A DNA stretch of 64,000 nt. Origin: Legionella birminghamensis. GTDB taxonomy: Bacteria; Pseudomonadota; Gammaproteobacteria; Legionellales; Legionellaceae. This document shows positions 37,457 to 48,722 of this stretch, piece after piece. The translations under genes and the position numbers were made by a program. Under the pieces are notes generated by a model. The model was not told the DNA's origin, did not search any database, and saw nothing but the letters and a program-made list of their open reading frames with translations. The stretch covers positions 372,001-436,000 of the forward strand of contig NZ_UGNW01000001.1 of the NCBI RefSeq assembly GCF_900452515.1. Reading direction: 5' to 3'. Every line of letters begins with the position of its first letter. Position 1 is the stretch's first letter.

Positions 37457-38938
37457 ATGAGTAAAGAATTGTTATTAGTGGCAGAGGCATTATCCAACGA
37501 AAAAGGGGTAACTAAAGATGTCGTGTTGTTAGCCATTCAGGCAGCTCTTGAATCAGCTACTCGAAAACTTTCGGGACACGATATGGGTGTACGCGTCAAG
37601 CTTGATCCTAAAACAGGCGAGTACGAAACCTACCGGTACTGGGATGTTGTTGCTGATGATGAACTCGAAAATCCAGCGGCACAAATTGCCTTATCTGCTG
37701 CAAAAGAGCGCTCACCATCTATCGAAATCGGCGATAAAATTGAAGAGCCGATGCCTTCCATTGAATTTGGGCGTATTGCCGCTCAGACAGCACGTCAGGT
37801 TATCATGCAGAAAGTGCGTGAAGCAGAGCGTCAGCAAATTGTTGAGCAGTTTCGCGCCAAGCATGGCCAATTGGTTTATGGTACAGTCAAAAAGGTAACT
37901 CGAGACAATATCATTATAGACTTGGGCGGAAAAGCAGAAGCATTTATGCCGCGCCAGGAAATGCTGCCAAATGAAATGTTCAGGCCCAACGATAGAGTGC
38001 GTGCATATCTTTATGAGATTACCCCGCAATCCAGAGGTCCCCAATTATTCGTTAGCCGCATTCGAAATGAAATGCTTATCGAATTATTTCGAATAGAAGT
38101 GCCAGAAATTGGCGAAAATGTGATAGAAGTCAAAGCAGCTGCCCGAGAACCGGGTATTCGGGCAAAGATTGCTGTGAAGACAAATGATGGTCGTATTGAT
38201 CCTGTCGGCGCCTGTGTGGGCATGCGTGGTGCACGGGTTCAGGCTGTGTCCAGCGAACTGGGCGGTGAGCGTGTTGATATTATCCTCTGGGATGACAATC
38301 CGGCTCAGCTAGTCATTAATGCAATGGCGCCAGCTGATATTTCGTCTATCATTGTTGATGAAGATAGTCACACAATGGATTTGGCGGTACAAAAGGAACA
38401 ATTGTCACAGGCTATTGGACGCAATGGGCAAAACGTAAGACTGGCCAGTCAGCTCACAGGCTGGACCTTAAACGTGATGACGGTTGATGAGTTCAATGCC
38501 AAAACACAGGAAGAGTCTACCAAGATAGTTCATTTGTTCACCTCGTCTTTGGACATTGATGAAGAAATAGCCAGCCTTCTCGTTGCTAATGGTTTCTCAT
38601 CCCTGGAAGAAGTTGCATACGTTCCCAAGGAAGAGTTAATGAGCATTGAAGAATTTGATGAGGAAATTGTAGACGAGTTAAGGAACCGGGCTAACGATAC
38701 ATTGCTTGCCCAGGCGCTTTCCTCTGGCCAGGACTTAAAAGATACACAAAATGATGACTCCCTGCTGGAAATGGAAGGAATGACAACCGAAATTGCGGAG
38801 GCACTGAATAAAAGAGGAATATTAACAATGGACGATCTGGCAGAGCAATCTGTTGATGAGCTGCTGGACATTGAAGGTATGACTGAGAAGAAGGCTGCAG
38901 CCTTAATAATGAAAGCACGTGAGCCCTGGTTTAGCTAA
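37457..38938 (+). CDS. nusA: Transcription termination/antitermination protein NusA
   Basis: RNA polymerase-associated factor of 493 residues that controls pausing, termination and antitermination. Domains in order: N-terminal polymerase-binding domain (1-130), S1 domain (about 135-200, [27 protein letters not shown]), two KH domains (about 210-345, with [21 protein letters not shown] and [18 protein letters not shown]), and two C-terminal acidic repeats (about 360-490), each with a helix-hairpin-helix-like [16 protein letters not shown] or [16 protein letters not shown]. Both repeats are present, as in E. coli. It shares an operon with infB. Confidence 0.97.
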   Translation: MSKELLLVAEALSNEKGVTKDVVLLAIQAALESATRKLSGHDMGVRVKLDPKTGEYETYRYWDVVADDELENPAAQIALSAAKERSPSIEIGDKIEEPMPSIEFGRIAAQTARQVIMQKVREAERQQIVEQFRAKHGQLVYGTVKKVTRDNIIIDLGGKAEAFMPRQEMLPNEMFRPNDRVRAYLYEITPQSRGPQLFVSRIRNEMLIELFRIEVPEIGENVIEVKAAAREPGIRAKIAVKTNDGRIDPVGACVGMRGARVQAVSSELGGERVDIILWDDNPAQLVINAMAPADISSIIVDEDSHTMDLAVQKEQLSQAIGRNGQNVRLASQLTGWTLNVMTVDEFNAKTQEESTKIVHLFTSSLDIDEEIASLLVANGFSSLEEVAYVPKEELMSIEEFDEEIVDELRNRANDTLLAQALSSGQDLKDTQNDDSLLEMEGMTTEIAEALNKRGILTMDDLAEQSVDELLDIEGMTEKKAAALIMKAREPWFS

Positions 38939-39054
38939 TAAGAAGCTTGCAACCGGGAAGATATGTTGAGCGTGTATAAATACGCTCAGCCAGTAAAAAA
39001 TGAATATTTAGAACAAAGCAATTTGATTGAAGTTGCCAAAAGAGGATCATAAAT

Positions 39055-41664
39055 ATGGCGGATGTAACGGTTATACAATTAGCTCAGGTCGTGGGTATCC
39101 CGGTTGAGAGCCTGTTAAACCAGTTGCAGGAGGCGGGGCTATCGTTTACTGATGGTACTCAAACTGTAAATGAAGATCAGAAGCGAATATTACTCAATCA
39201 CTTAAAAACAAGCAGCCGTGGTGAATTGCGTGCAAGTCCAGAGCGTATAACGCTCAAACGCAAAAGCCTTACCAAGGTCACCGTGGGGCATGATATCCAT
39301 AGCGGCAAAACCGTTAATGTCGAATTTAGAAAAAAGCATATTTATGTCAAGCGTTCTGCGCTGGAGCAGCAAGAGGCAGAAATTGACGAAGCACCAGTCG
39401 TAACTGAATCGGTTGAGCATGAGCCAGAAACCACGCAGGCAACCAATGCCCCTTTAGAAGCAGCAGTTGATGCTGTTATCAGTGAGGATGTGACTGCAGC
39501 TGCTGCCGAACCGGCAGTACAAGCCGAACCAGAATTGCTTGCTGAGCCAGAAATCGCAGAGACTGAAAAAGAATCCAGTTTTAAGGTAGAAACAGAGCTA
39601 AGCCCAATTCCCGAAACGCAGGTTGAATCTGCACCTAAAACACTTCCACAGCGTAATAATGACGAAAAGCTGGAAAAGCCAGCCAAAAAGCGTCACGTAG
39701 AAAAAGAAGAAATGGAGAGCGACAAAAGCGACTACAAGCGTGGTAAGAAGAAACCTAAATATCAGCAAATGTCTGACCGCGAGGATGACGAGGGCGGTGT
39801 TCGTTTCAAGCGCAGCAAGCCGAAAAAACGAAAGCCGAATGAAAAATCAGATAAATACAGGGAAGCGGAAGAAGCATTAACCCATGGTTTCGCGATGCCA
39901 ACTGCACCGGTCGTTCGGGAGGTAGCAATACCTGAAACCATTACCGTTGGCGAGCTGGCTAAACGAATGTCAGTCAAAGTGGCTGAAGTAATAAAAGTCA
40001 TGATGGGGCTTGGTGCAATGGCAACCATTAACCAGGTCATCGATCAGGATACTGCGCTTATTGTGGTTGAGGAAATGGGGCATAAAGCACGTATCCTGAA
40101 AGAAGATGCTATTGAACAAAATCTTGGTGATGCCCTGAGTAAGGGAAGCCATAGTGTAGAACGTGCACCTGTAGTAACTATTATGGGTCACGTAGACCAC
40201 GGGAAGACATCTTTACTGGATTACATTCGCCGTACCAAAGTGGCTGCTGGTGAGGCGGGCGGGATCACGCAGCACATTGGCGCGTACCACGTTGCAACGC
40301 CAAAGGGTGAAATTACCTTCCTGGATACACCAGGACATGCGGCCTTTACTGCCATGCGTGCCCGCGGTGCGCAGGCGACTGATATCGTGGTGTTAATCGT
40401 TGCAGCCGATGACGGCGCCAAGCCGCAAACCATTGAGGCTATTCAACATGCCAAAGCCGCCAATGTGCCCATTATTGTTGCTGTCAACAAAATGGATAAG
40501 CCGGATGCGGATGCGGATCGGGTTATGAATGAACTATCAGCCTATGATGTGATTCCCGAAGCCTGGGGCGGCGATAACATGTTTGTAAAAATCTCTGCCA
40601 AGGCAGGGACAGGGATTGATGAATTGCTTGATGCCATCTTATTGCAGTCGGAAGTACTGGAGCTAACTGCCCCCACTGACGGTGCTGCGAAAGGTGTGGT
40701 TATTGAATCACGTCTTGATAAGGGACGCGGCCCCGTTGCAACGGTACTGGTCCAGAGCGGAACGCTGCATAAAGGTGATATTCTGCTTGCCGGTTTCCAA
40801 TATGGCAGGGTCAGGGCATTGGTCAGCGATAATGGCTCTTTGGTCGACAGTGCCGGCCCCTCTATTCCGGTAGAGGTTTTAGGCTTATCAGCCATCCCGC
40901 ATGCAGGCGATGAAGCTGTCGTGGTTCCTGATGAGAAAAGAGCGCGTGAAGTTGCTCTGTTCAGACAAGGCAAATTCCGTGATGTGAAATTAGCCAGACG
41001 TCAAAAATCCTCTCTTGAAGGGATTTTTGAAAATATGACGACGACTGAGGCCAAGGTATTGAATGTTGTCCTTAAAGCGGATGTTCAAGGCTCTGTTGAA
41101 GCTATTGCAGATGCGCTGGTCAAGCTTTCTACTGAAGAAGTAAAAGTAGAAATCATTGCCAATGGTGTAGGCGGTATTACAGAATCAGATGTGCATTTGG
41201 CTATCGCTTCAAATGCAATATTAATAGGTTTCAACGTGCGCGCAGACACAGGTGCCAAACGCCTAGCCGAGTTGGAAGGTGTGTCACTGAATTACTATAG
41301 TGTAATTTACGACATTGTTGATCAGGTCAAGGGCGCATTAACCGGTATGCTGGCACCGCAATTTAAAGAAGAAATCGTCGGTATCGCTGAAGTTCGCGAT
41401 GTCTTCCGTTCACCCAAATTAGGTGCGATCGCTGGTTGTATGGTCATTGAAGGAACGGTTAAACGTAATAATCCAATCAGGGTATTGCGTAATAATGTGG
41501 TGATCTACGAGGGTACGCTTGAGTCACTTCGTCGTTTCAAAGATGACGTGGTTGAGGTCCGGCAGGGATTTGAGTGCGGTATCGGCGTTAAAAATTACAA
41601 TGATGTGAAGCCAGGCGACCTGATAGAAGTGTTTGAAACCATTGAAATAAAACGTGATTTATGA
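39055..41664 (+). CDS. infB: Translation initiation factor IF-2
   Basis: GTPase of 869 residues that places initiator tRNA on the 30S subunit. A small N-terminal domain (1-50) is followed by a long, low-complexity Glu/Ala/Pro and then Lys/Arg-rich linker (about 105-280). The G domain then has G1 GHVDHGKT (378-385), G3 DTPGHAAF and G4 NKMD. Domains II to IV follow, with the fMet-tRNA-binding C terminus ([15 protein letters not shown] and the [13 protein letters not shown] stretch). It is encoded a short distance from the initiator tRNA gene. The 116-base gap after nusA contains no obvious terminator. Its stop overlaps the rbfA ATG. Confidence 0.97.
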   Translation: MADVTVIQLAQVVGIPVESLLNQLQEAGLSFTDGTQTVNEDQKRILLNHLKTSSRGELRASPERITLKRKSLTKVTVGHDIHSGKTVNVEFRKKHIYVKRSALEQQEAEIDEAPVVTESVEHEPETTQATNAPLEAAVDAVISEDVTAAAAEPAVQAEPELLAEPEIAETEKESSFKVETELSPIPETQVESAPKTLPQRNNDEKLEKPAKKRHVEKEEMESDKSDYKRGKKKPKYQQMSDREDDEGGVRFKRSKPKKRKPNEKSDKYREAEEALTHGFAMPTAPVVREVAIPETITVGELAKRMSVKVAEVIKVMMGLGAMATINQVIDQDTALIVVEEMGHKARILKEDAIEQNLGDALSKGSHSVERAPVVTIMGHVDHGKTSLLDYIRRTKVAAGEAGGITQHIGAYHVATPKGEITFLDTPGHAAFTAMRARGAQATDIVVLIVAADDGAKPQTIEAIQHAKAANVPIIVAVNKMDKPDADADRVMNELSAYDVIPEAWGGDNMFVKISAKAGTGIDELLDAILLQSEVLELTAPTDGAAKGVVIESRLDKGRGPVATVLVQSGTLHKGDILLAGFQYGRVRALVSDNGSLVDSAGPSIPVEVLGLSAIPHAGDEAVVVPDEKRAREVALFRQGKFRDVKLARRQKSSLEGIFENMTTTEAKVLNVVLKADVQGSVEAIADALVKLSTEEVKVEIIANGVGGITESDVHLAIASNAILIGFNVRADTGAKRLAELEGVSLNYYSVIYDIVDQVKGALTGMLAPQFKEEIVGIAEVRDVFRSPKLGAIAGCMVIEGTVKRNNPIRVLRNNVVIYEGTLESLRRFKDDVVEVRQGFECGIGVKNYNDVKPGDLIEVFETIEIKRDL

Positions 41665-42023
41665 GTAATTTCAAAAGAGTAGATCGTGTTGCAGAAATGC
41701 TGCAGCGGAAATTGTCACAACTGATACAGCAGGAGGTGAAAGATCCTCGTTTGCCTTCTTTTGTGACTGTTTCTGATGTTAAAGTCTCTCCCGATTTGGG
41801 CCATGCAAAAGTGTACTTTACGGTGTTGAATCATGATGTACAATTGACTGCCGAAATCCTGAATGCTGCAGCCAGTTATTTAAGAAGCGCCCTGGCGCGT
41901 TCCGTTAAATTGCGTACTGTTCCGCAGTTACATTTTGTTTATGACGAGTCCATCGAATATGGGCGTCGGCTAAGCAAGCTGATTGACGAAGTAAACCCTG
42001 CGGAGCCTGATGAAGAGACTTGA
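41661..42023 (+). CDS. rbfA: Ribosome-binding factor A
   Basis: Cold-adaptation and 16S rRNA maturation factor, 120 residues, with the KH-like fold. The core [23 protein letters not shown] and the later segment [24 protein letters not shown] match the family. ATGA overlap with infB (four bases) and a 14-base overlap with truB show a tightly coupled string. The C terminus is short and acidic. Confidence 0.95.
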   Translation: MSNFKRVDRVAEMLQRKLSQLIQQEVKDPRLPSFVTVSDVKVSPDLGHAKVYFTVLNHDVQLTAEILNAAASYLRSALARSVKLRTVPQLHFVYDESIEYGRRLSKLIDEVNPAEPDEET

Positions 42024-42909
42024 TCTACCGCAGCCTGTGAACGGTATTCTCTTGCTTAATAAGCCACAGGGCTTGTCTTCAAATGCGGTTCTACAAAAAG
42101 CAAAGCGATTATTAAATGCCAAAAAAGCAGGGCATACGGGCAGCCTGGATCCATTGGCTACCGGTATGTTACCACTTTGCTTCGGTGAGGCGACGAAAGT
42201 TTGCCAGTATTTGCTGGATGCCGATAAGACGTACCAGGCCACAGGCCGTTTGGGTATAAAAACTGACAGCGGTGATTCCACCGGAAGTATTATAGCGGAG
42301 CTTTCTTGCCTACCGTCTATCAGTCAGATCGAATTACAAGCTGTAATAAGCCAATTCATTGGCTCAATTGAGCAAACACCCTCAATGTACTCCGCATTGA
42401 AATATCAGGGGCAGCCACTTTACAAATATGCTCGTCGGGGCCAGACAGTCGAAAGAAAGAAACGGACAATTGATATTTATTACATCAAGCTGCTGCATTT
42501 TGACGGCAGTGATTTTTCAATTGAAGTGAGTTGCAGTAAAGGAACCTATATACGCTCCCTGATTGAAGACATTGGTGAAATGTTAGGCGTTTATGCGCAT
42601 ATGACGCAATTACATCGTTTACATACGGCTGGTTTTAATCAAATGCCAATGTATAGTTTTGAGGAGTTGGCTAACCACGATGATTTGCAGCCACTGTTAT
42701 TGCCTATGGAAAATGCGATTGCGCATTTGCCCTTAGTCGAATTAAATGATGAAGAGCTACAGCATCTGCGTCAGGGAAAAATTGTTCAACGAACTATTGA
42801 TAATCATACCGGCTTGTCACGTCTTTACAGCAGTGATGGCCAATTCACAGGTATTGGCGAGCTACTTGAAAATGGCTGTCTGCAAGTTAAGCGATTGCTG
42901 GCATTTTAA
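42010..42909 (+). CDS. truB: tRNA pseudouridine(55) synthase TruB
   Basis: Makes the universal pseudouridine-55 in the T-loop of tRNAs. Catalytic Asp is D47 in [14 protein letters not shown], after the opening [32 protein letters not shown] and the [15 protein letters not shown] segment are typical. 299 residues including a C-terminal PUA-like domain. Its start lies inside rbfA. A palindromic repeat unit follows 13 bases after the stop. Confidence 0.96.
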   Translation: MKRLDLPQPVNGILLLNKPQGLSSNAVLQKAKRLLNAKKAGHTGSLDPLATGMLPLCFGEATKVCQYLLDADKTYQATGRLGIKTDSGDSTGSIIAELSCLPSISQIELQAVISQFIGSIEQTPSMYSALKYQGQPLYKYARRGQTVERKKRTIDIYYIKLLHFDGSDFSIEVSCSKGTYIRSLIEDIGEMLGVYAHMTQLHRLHTAGFNQMPMYSFEELANHDDLQPLLLPMENAIAHLPLVELNDEELQHLRQGKIVQRTIDNHTGLSRLYSSDGQFTGIGELLENGCLQVKRLLAF

Positions 42910-42921
42910 CCAACCCAAGCG

Positions 42922-42947
42922 TAGGCTGGGCTGTAAAGCCCAGCCTA
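42922..42947. repeat. Dispersed hairpin element, copy 1 (after truB)
   Basis: TAGGCTGGGCT and AGCCCAGCCTA form a perfect 11-bp stem with a GTAA loop. The inner 22 bases recur identically after pnp (45666-45687). No T-tract follows. It looks like a REP-type element placed at gene ends. Confidence 0.7.
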
Positions 42948-43042
42948 GATATAAAAAAGCAAAAATAAAAATACGAAATTAGCAAAAAGAGTTGTTTTTG
43001 CATAAGTTTTTCACTAAAGTATAGCAATGCATTATCCAATAC

Positions 43043-43071
43043 TTGTTTATTTTCTATTGTCTTGGTAGAAT
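43043..43071 (+). promoter_or_regulatory. Sigma-70 promoter for rpsO-pnp
   Basis: TTGTTT (43043-43048) and TAGAAT (43066-43071) with a 17-base spacer lie 45 bases ahead of rpsO. The remaining 35 or so bases form the S15 mRNA leader, which in E. coli is an autoregulatory site; no clear structure was identified here. Confidence 0.65.
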
Positions 43072-43116
43072 GCTCCCCTTTAATACCCACACTTAGCTTA
43101 TATCCAGGAGTGAACA

Positions 43117-43392
43117 ATGTCGCTAAGCAGCGAACAAAAAGTAGAAATCATCAATCAGTTTAAACGAGCTGACAATGACACAGGATCTCCAGAGGTTCAA
43201 GTCTCCCTGATTACTGGGCGTATCAAATACTTAACTGAACACTTTAAAGCAAACCGTAAAGATTTTCATTCAAAACGTGGCTTGCAAGCGTTAGTTAACA
43301 AAAGAAGAAAGCTCCTGAAATACTTAAAAGATAATGATTCAAATCGTTATCAGACTTTAATCCAAAGTCTTGGATTGAGAGATTCTTATTAA
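43117..43392 (+). CDS. rpsO: 30S ribosomal protein S15
   Basis: Primary 16S rRNA-binding protein of the small-subunit platform, 91 residues. The whole family pattern is visible: [26 protein letters not shown], then the conserved [22 protein letters not shown], and the C-terminal [13 protein letters not shown] good AGGAG ribosome site lies ahead of the ATG. Upstream of pnp with a terminator between them, as in E. coli. Confidence 0.97.
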   Translation: MSLSSEQKVEIINQFKRADNDTGSPEVQVSLITGRIKYLTEHFKANRKDFHSKRGLQALVNKRRKLLKYLKDNDSNRYQTLIQSLGLRDSY

Positions 43393-43444
43393 TTCAGGGT
43401 TTCAATTAATGTCAGAGACTCTTTATATATTTGACCTAAATGAA

Positions 43445-43471
43445 AGGCGCAGTTTTCTGCGCCTTTTTTTT
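43445..43471 (+). terminator. Rho-independent terminator between rpsO and pnp
   Basis: AGGCGCAG and CTGCGCCT form a perfect 8-bp stem with a TTTT loop, followed by eight T. It lies 27 bases before the pnp GTG and corresponds to the partial terminator known between these genes in E. coli. Confidence 0.88.
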
Positions 43472-43497
43472 CATAATAATTAAACGAGGTAAAACAC

Positions 43498-45660
43498 GTG
43501 TCCAAAATTACAAAAGAAATACGTTTTGGTGAGCATTGCCTGGTTTTGGAAACCGGTGAAATTGCCAGGCAAGCGGATGGCGCTGTATTGGCTAATCTGG
43601 CGGGTACACAGGTATTGGTGACAGTTGTCGGAAAAAAAGAAGGCGCTGAATCCAATAATTTTTTTCCAATGACAGTGAATTATCAGGAAAAAAGCTATGC
43701 TGCCGGCAAAATCCCTGGTGGTTTTAACAAAAGGGAAGGACGGCCCAGCGAGCATGAGACATTGACTTCGCGTTTGATGGACAGACCTTTGCGACCACTA
43801 TTTCCAGAGGGCTTTTCCAACGAAGTTCAAATTATTGCCACCGTATTGTCGCTTAACCCCGATGCCCCTGCGGATATCGTTTCAATGATAGGCGCTTCCG
43901 CCGCTCTGGCTATCTCCGGCTTACCCTTTCAAGGTCCAATTGGTGCCGCACGAGTAGGCTATAAGGACGGTATATATTTGCTAAACCCTGGCTACAAGGC
44001 ATTACAGGAATCGGATCTGGATTTGGTTGTAGCGGGCACTCAGGATGCTATCCTGATGGTGGAATCGGAGGCTAGCGAATTATCTGAAGAAATTATGTTA
44101 GGTGCAGTACTCTATGGCCATGAAATGATGCAATCCGTCATTCAAGGCATTAAGGAGTTAGCTAAAGAGGTCAACAAGACTCCTTGGAACTGGGCTATGA
44201 AACCCGCCAATGAAGAGTTGGCTCAGCGTGTAAACGAATTAGCAAGAGAAAGTATCACCGAAGCCTATTTGCTCAAGGATAAACAGCAACGCTATCAGCG
44301 GCTTGACGATATCAGGGCGATGCTCAATGAAAATATTGGCGGTGAGGCAAGCGAAATAACGCCTGCTCAAATCGGCGAAGCAATGAATGCTTTGGAAAAA
44401 GAGATTGTTCGTAATCGCATTCTTGATGGTGAGCCACGTATAGATGGACGTGATCAGCAGACAGTAAGACCGATTTCAATCCGCACCAAGTTCCTGGAAA
44501 GGGCGCATGGTTCTGTGTTGTTTACTCGGGGAGAAACGCAGGCAATTGTTGCTGCGACTTTGGGTAATGATCGTGATGCACAGATTCTGGATAGCTTGAC
44601 TGGTGAATCCAGAGACCGCTTCATGCTGCACTATAACTTCCCTCCATACTCTGTTGGCGAAGTGGGTATGGTTGGCAGTCCGAAGCGTCGTGAAATTGGT
44701 CATGGCCGTTTGGCAAAGCGCAGCCTTATTGCAGTGCTCCCCAGCGCAAGCGAGTTTCCTTATGTTCTGCGGGTAGTATCTGATATTACGGAATCCAATG
44801 GCTCAAGCTCTATGGCAACCGTTTGTGGTACCAGCCTTGCCTTAATGGATGCTGGTGTACCCCTTAAAGCACCGGTTGCCGGGGTGGCAATGGGCTTAAT
44901 TAAAGAAGGCGAGCGTTTTGCAGTGCTCACAGATATTCTTGGTGATGAAGATCATCTTGGGGATATGGATTTTAAAGTAGCTGGAACAGAAAAAGGTGTA
45001 ACTGCCTTACAGATGGATATCAAGATTACCGGTATCACCAGGGAAATTATGGAGCAGGCGTTGGAACAGGCGAAAGCAGGCCGTCTTCACATTCTGGGTG
45101 TAATGAATAATGCCCTTTCAGAACATAGAGATGAGTTATCTCAGCATGCCCCACGTATTTGTACTATGAAGGTTGCAGAGGATAAAATCCGAACTGTTAT
45201 TGGTAAAGGCGGTTCAACGATTAAAGGCTTGATTGAAAGCACTGGTGTTTCTATCGATATCGATGATGCAGGTGTCATTCAGCTATTCTCTCCTGATGCA
45301 ATGGCTCTCGAAGAAGCGCAACGTCAGATTAAAGCCTTGGTTGCCGAGGTGGAAGTCGGACAAATTTACCGTGGTAAAGTAAGCAAAATTGTTGATTTTG
45401 GTGCCTTTATCAATCTGCTCCCTGGAAAAGACGGCTTATTGCATATATCTCAAATATGCAGCGACCGCTCCCAGAAAGTTGAATTTGTTCTCAGTGAGGG
45501 CCAGGAGATTGAAGTGCTGGTTGCCGGCATTGACAAGCAAGGCCGTATCAAACTGGAGTGGAAAGACAAGCCTGAGGCAGCACCTGCACCTGAAGCTGAT
45601 TCAGCGGAGACTGAAACAGCGGATGCCGGTTCAGAGCAGCCCGCCGGCGAAGAAGAATAA
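43498..45660 (+). CDS. pnp: Polyribonucleotide nucleotidyltransferase (PNPase)
   Basis: Phosphorolytic 3'-5' exoribonuclease of 720 residues. Two RNase PH domains (about 10-220 and 310-540) flank a helical linker; KH ([20 protein letters not shown], about 565-585) and S1 ([20 protein letters not shown]) RNA-binding domains follow. The C-terminal tail is acidic and rich in Ala, Glu and Pro. The start is GTG at 43498 with ACGAGG upstream. The gene sits after the rpsO terminator, so expression depends on read-through or its own promoter. It converges with rnt, another 3'-5' exoribonuclease gene. Confidence 0.97.
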   Translation: MSKITKEIRFGEHCLVLETGEIARQADGAVLANLAGTQVLVTVVGKKEGAESNNFFPMTVNYQEKSYAAGKIPGGFNKREGRPSEHETLTSRLMDRPLRPLFPEGFSNEVQIIATVLSLNPDAPADIVSMIGASAALAISGLPFQGPIGAARVGYKDGIYLLNPGYKALQESDLDLVVAGTQDAILMVESEASELSEEIMLGAVLYGHEMMQSVIQGIKELAKEVNKTPWNWAMKPANEELAQRVNELARESITEAYLLKDKQQRYQRLDDIRAMLNENIGGEASEITPAQIGEAMNALEKEIVRNRILDGEPRIDGRDQQTVRPISIRTKFLERAHGSVLFTRGETQAIVAATLGNDRDAQILDSLTGESRDRFMLHYNFPPYSVGEVGMVGSPKRREIGHGRLAKRSLIAVLPSASEFPYVLRVVSDITESNGSSSMATVCGTSLALMDAGVPLKAPVAGVAMGLIKEGERFAVLTDILGDEDHLGDMDFKVAGTEKGVTALQMDIKITGITREIMEQALEQAKAGRLHILGVMNNALSEHRDELSQHAPRICTMKVAEDKIRTVIGKGGSTIKGLIESTGVSIDIDDAGVIQLFSPDAMALEEAQRQIKALVAEVEVGQIYRGKVSKIVDFGAFINLLPGKDGLLHISQICSDRSQKVEFVLSEGQEIEVLVAGIDKQGRIKLEWKDKPEAAPAPEADSAETETADAGSEQPAGEEE

Positions 45661-45665
45661 TATGC

Positions 45666-45687
45666 AGGCTGGGCTGTAAAGCCCAGC
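45666..45687. repeat. Dispersed hairpin element, copy 2 (between pnp and rnt)
   Basis: GCTGGGCT, loop GTAA, AGCCCAGC: the core is identical to the copy after truB (42922-42947). It fills most of the 32 bases between convergent pnp and rnt and could act as a transcription or decay barrier for both. Confidence 0.7.
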
Positions 45688-45692
45688 AATAT

Positions 45693-46316
45693 CTATCTAA
45701 AGAAACCGTGCCAGGTATTTAACATCTTGCAGAAAAGATCGGCAGTTTTTTCAGCATCATAAATTGCTGAATGTGCTTCCTGCGTATTAAAGTCCAGGCC
45801 CGCTGCTCTGACTGCCTTAGCCAAAACAGTTTGCCCATAAAAAAGACCGGATAAGGTTGCTGTGTCAAAGCAGGTGAATGCATGAAAGGGGGATTTGATT
45901 CCAGTTCGCTCGACCGCTTCCTTGATGAATAATAAATCAAACCAGGCATTATGTCCTACAAGTACCGCACGTTGGCAATGATTTCTCTTCAGTGCCTGTT
46001 GAATGGGATTGAACAGATTGGAAAGCGCCTGCTTCTCCTCTATTGCGAATCGCAACGGTTGGAAAGGATCAACCTGAATAAACTCCAGTGATTTCTGATC
46101 AAGTTCGGAACCTTCGAAAGGAATGATATGCTCAAAATGAGTGGATTCACGGTGATAATGCCCGTTTTCATCACGATTGATAAGTACAATGCACACTTCA
46201 AGCAAAGCATTAAGTCTGGGATTGATCCCGGCGGTTTCCAAGTCTACAATGACCGGTAAAAACCCCCTGAACCGTTCTTTAAGTTGCTCCCCATAAGTTT
46301 CTACAAATTTAGACAT
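45693..46316 (-). CDS. rnt: Ribonuclease T
   Basis: DEDD-family 3'-5' exoribonuclease that trims tRNA and other stable RNA ends. The catalytic residues are visible: D25 and E27 in VDLETAG, Asp in GHNAWFDLLF, and His and Asp in AHSAIYDAEKTADLF. The start at 46316 (MSKFVETYGE) is chosen because GGAG lies just upstream and the length (207) fits the family; the frame extends back to 46358 inside pyrC. The gene overlaps the end of pyrC by eight bases, so the two are cotranscribed; the order motY, pyrC, rnt is also what I recall in Pseudomonas. Confidence 0.92.
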   Translation of the reverse strand: MSKFVETYGEQLKERFRGFLPVIVDLETAGINPRLNALLEVCIVLINRDENGHYHRESTHFEHIIPFEGSELDQKSLEFIQVDPFQPLRFAIEEKQALSNLFNPIQQALKRNHCQRAVLVGHNAWFDLLFIKEAVERTGIKSPFHAFTCFDTATLSGLFYGQTVLAKAVRAAGLDFNTQEAHSAIYDAEKTADLFCKMLNTWHGFFR

Positions 46317-47337
46317 CGACGCTCCAAGATAAAACCTCTCCCGCTGCCATTGGTACAATTTTATCTGTACCCAAAGCTAGAAAAGCGGGGATCGTTTGCG
46401 CTTTTTTAATTAAGTGTAATTGCCTGTTATTCCGCGGCAGCTTGTAAAAATCAGCGCCATATTGAGACAGAAACCCATTAAGTAATGGCAGTTTGCTTCC
46501 CTCATCAAAAAGTTTAGTATAAAACGGAACGGCATAAGGAGCGGAGTAAATCCCCGCACAGCCGCAGGCTGATTCTTTATTATGGAGTGCATGGGGGGCG
46601 CTGTCAGTACCGGCAAAGAATCGGGGGTTACCGCTGAAAGCTGCAGCCTGCAAGGCAAGTTGATCCTTGCGATGTTTAAGAATAGGCAGGCAATAATAAT
46701 GCGGTTTAATACCGCCCGCCAGCAACTGATTTCGATTATAGAGTAAATGATGTGGGGTGATGGTTGCGGCGAGAGTTTGCGGGCCATCTTGAACAAATTC
46801 GACCGCTTTTGCTGTGGAAATATGCTCTAGGACAATACGAAGTTTTGGAAAATTGCTTAAAATTGGGGCCAGATAATTGATGATGAAATCCTCTTCGCGC
46901 TCAAAAATGTCACCTTCTACGGTTTCGCCGTGAATTTGCAGCACCAGATCTCTGTCCTGCATCACTTCAAGTAATGGATATAAACTACTGATTGATTTTG
47001 CACCCTGATCAGAGTTAGTCGTCGCCCCAGCGGGGTACAGTTTTGCACCAAGGATATAATCATACTGCCTGGCTTTATCCAATATACCAGGCGATACGCT
47101 CTCATTAAGATAGAAAGTCATCAGCGGATTAAAGTCAGCACTCTCTGACAAAGCGTCCATAATTCTCTGACGATAGGCAAGGACTGCTTCAAGTGTAGTC
47201 AGTGCTGGTTTTAAGTTGGGCATAACCAACGCTCGAGCAAAATGTTTGGCAGTTGCATTGACTGTGTCTTTTAATACAATACCGTCTCTAAAATGTACAT
47301 GCCAATCGTCAGGCATTGTAATGGTGATAGTCTTCAA
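46309..47337 (-). CDS. pyrC: Dihydroorotase (class II)
   Basis: Zinc amidohydrolase closing the dihydroorotate ring in pyrimidine synthesis. Metal ligands are the HVH pair in DDWHVHFRDG, the presumed carboxylated Lys in AKLYPAGATTNS, His in QIHGE and LEHIST, and Asp in GTDSAPHALH. The start is uncertain. A TTG at 47337 gives MKTITITMPDDWHVH, about the N-terminal length of Pseudomonas PyrC, with AGAGAA ahead; ATG codons at 47379 and 47412 would add residues that have no family match and would run into motY. The gene diverges from motY. Confidence 0.92.
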   Translation of the reverse strand: MKTITITMPDDWHVHFRDGIVLKDTVNATAKHFARALVMPNLKPALTTLEAVLAYRQRIMDALSESADFNPLMTFYLNESVSPGILDKARQYDYILGAKLYPAGATTNSDQGAKSISSLYPLLEVMQDRDLVLQIHGETVEGDIFEREEDFIINYLAPILSNFPKLRIVLEHISTAKAVEFVQDGPQTLAATITPHHLLYNRNQLLAGGIKPHYYCLPILKHRKDQLALQAAAFSGNPRFFAGTDSAPHALHNKESACGCAGIYSAPYAVPFYTKLFDEGSKLPLLNGFLSQYGADFYKLPRNNRQLHLIKKAQTIPAFLALGTDKIVPMAAGEVLSWSVDV

Positions 47338-47405
47338 GATAAAGATTCTCTGAGAATTGCCGATAAAGAAGAATAACATGCTTTCGTGATGTGGATGAGC
47401 AAAAA

Positions 47406-48284
47406 ATGACACAAGTACGATTTTTCGGCAGAATACCGCTTTGTCTGTTTTTATTAAGCCTGGTGAGTGCGCCAGCTTTTTCGGTTCCTCTGCATGTTGA
47501 GTACGTCAGCCCTCTGGGAACAGAGAACTGGAAAATGACGGGGAGTAAATTACGCTGCGGTCTATCATTAACCGTTCCAAATTTTGGGATAGCTTATTTT
47601 GAGCAGTATGCCGCGAGGCCTCCACATTTCATAATGACGAAATGGCAGCAGGTCGAGAGACCACTGCAAGCGACTTTTTTCGCAGGCCCGCCAATGTGGA
47701 AACCGCATGGTCCAATTTTTTTAATTTCTAAAACTGCAATAAGTCCAGGGAAATATGGCGTATTCTTGAAAAGGGAGCCTGCTCTCAAGGCGCTGACCTA
47801 TTTGTCCCGGGGCTTCATAACGAAATTCCAGTACCACTCTGAAGAGGGATTTGCCGTATCGGTAATTCTGTCGCCAGTCAAATTTCAGGAACCCTATGCA
47901 AAATACCAGGAATGCCTGGGCAATCTTCTTGATTATACTTTTCAAAGTGTTGCGGTTACGGTTATCCTCTTCAATACCGATGAGGCAGAGTTGAGTGAAG
48001 CTGCGAAAAAACAGCTGGACAAGGTGGCCGAATACTTCCGTGCTGATGCCCAAATCAAAAAAATAGCAATTGCAGGATATGCCGACAGTACAGGACGAAA
48101 ATCTTATAATAATGCTGTGTCAGAAGATAGGGCGGAGGCTGTTAGCCGCTATTTGAGCAGTAAAGGGATTGATAAACATGAGTTAACTGTGACCTGGTAT
48201 GGAGCCACAAAACCCGCGGAATCCAATGATACAGAGGAAGGCCAGGCGGCTAACCGTCGTGTCGTTGTCAAATTAATCAAATAA
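47406..48284 (+). CDS. motY: Flagellar motor accessory protein MotY
   Basis: Periplasmic T-ring component that helps hold stator units, known from sodium-type Vibrio motors and from Pseudomonas. A signal peptide (1-26) is followed by a MotY-specific N-terminal domain whose two cysteines (C51 in LRCGLSLTVPNFGIAYF, C170 in YQECLGNLLDYTF) correspond to the disulfide in Vibrio MotY. An OmpA-like peptidoglycan-binding domain (about 185-290) has AGYADSTG and NRRVVVKL. The start at 47406 is preferred over 47391 since GGATGAG lies just ahead. Its place next to pyrC and rnt also fits MotY. The stator genes are not in the window. Confidence 0.85.
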   Translation: MTQVRFFGRIPLCLFLLSLVSAPAFSVPLHVEYVSPLGTENWKMTGSKLRCGLSLTVPNFGIAYFEQYAARPPHFIMTKWQQVERPLQATFFAGPPMWKPHGPIFLISKTAISPGKYGVFLKREPALKALTYLSRGFITKFQYHSEEGFAVSVILSPVKFQEPYAKYQECLGNLLDYTFQSVAVTVILFNTDEAELSEAAKKQLDKVAEYFRADAQIKKIAIAGYADSTGRKSYNNAVSEDRAEAVSRYLSSKGIDKHELTVTWYGATKPAESNDTEEGQAANRRVVVKLIK

Positions 48285-48722
48285 TCGACTTATTCATGAC
48301 GCAGACAGAACTGCAGGCATAATGCATGTTTTTCCTGAAATTTTATATGCTCATGCCTTTTATTTTTCGCAGGGAATGAAATTAATCATTGTGTTCACTA
48401 TAATGCCTTTTGTCGTGCGCTAAATAATTGCATTTAGGATGAATTTATTCCATTTGGTTTTTCTGGTAAACCATATCTTAAAAAATTAATTCTGACAATA
48501 AGTTGATTACGATGATTATTTTGAAATCACTTAGTAGAATTTGCTTAACAGTTTTTAAAAATTATATTGAAAATTAGATGAAATACTGTTGACTTTGCTA
48601 AATCCGCGCTTGATAATTTGCCCATGTACGTTCTCGGTTAGAGCGATGATTGCGTACTGTCGTCAACCTGATGGGTTTGACTGCAAAACGGGAAATTAAT
48701 AATAAAAAAGTGGAGATGAAGC
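48285..48722 (+). promoter_or_regulatory. Long AT-rich intergenic region with the MOMP promoter
   Basis: About 440 bases hold no gene that I can support. A strong promoter is TTGACT (48589-48594), 17-base spacer, GATAAT (48612-48617), leaving a leader of about 100 bases and a GGAG ribosome site before the MOMP ATG. The AT-rich tract upstream (48420-48585) could be an UP element or regulator-binding area. Confidence 0.7.
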
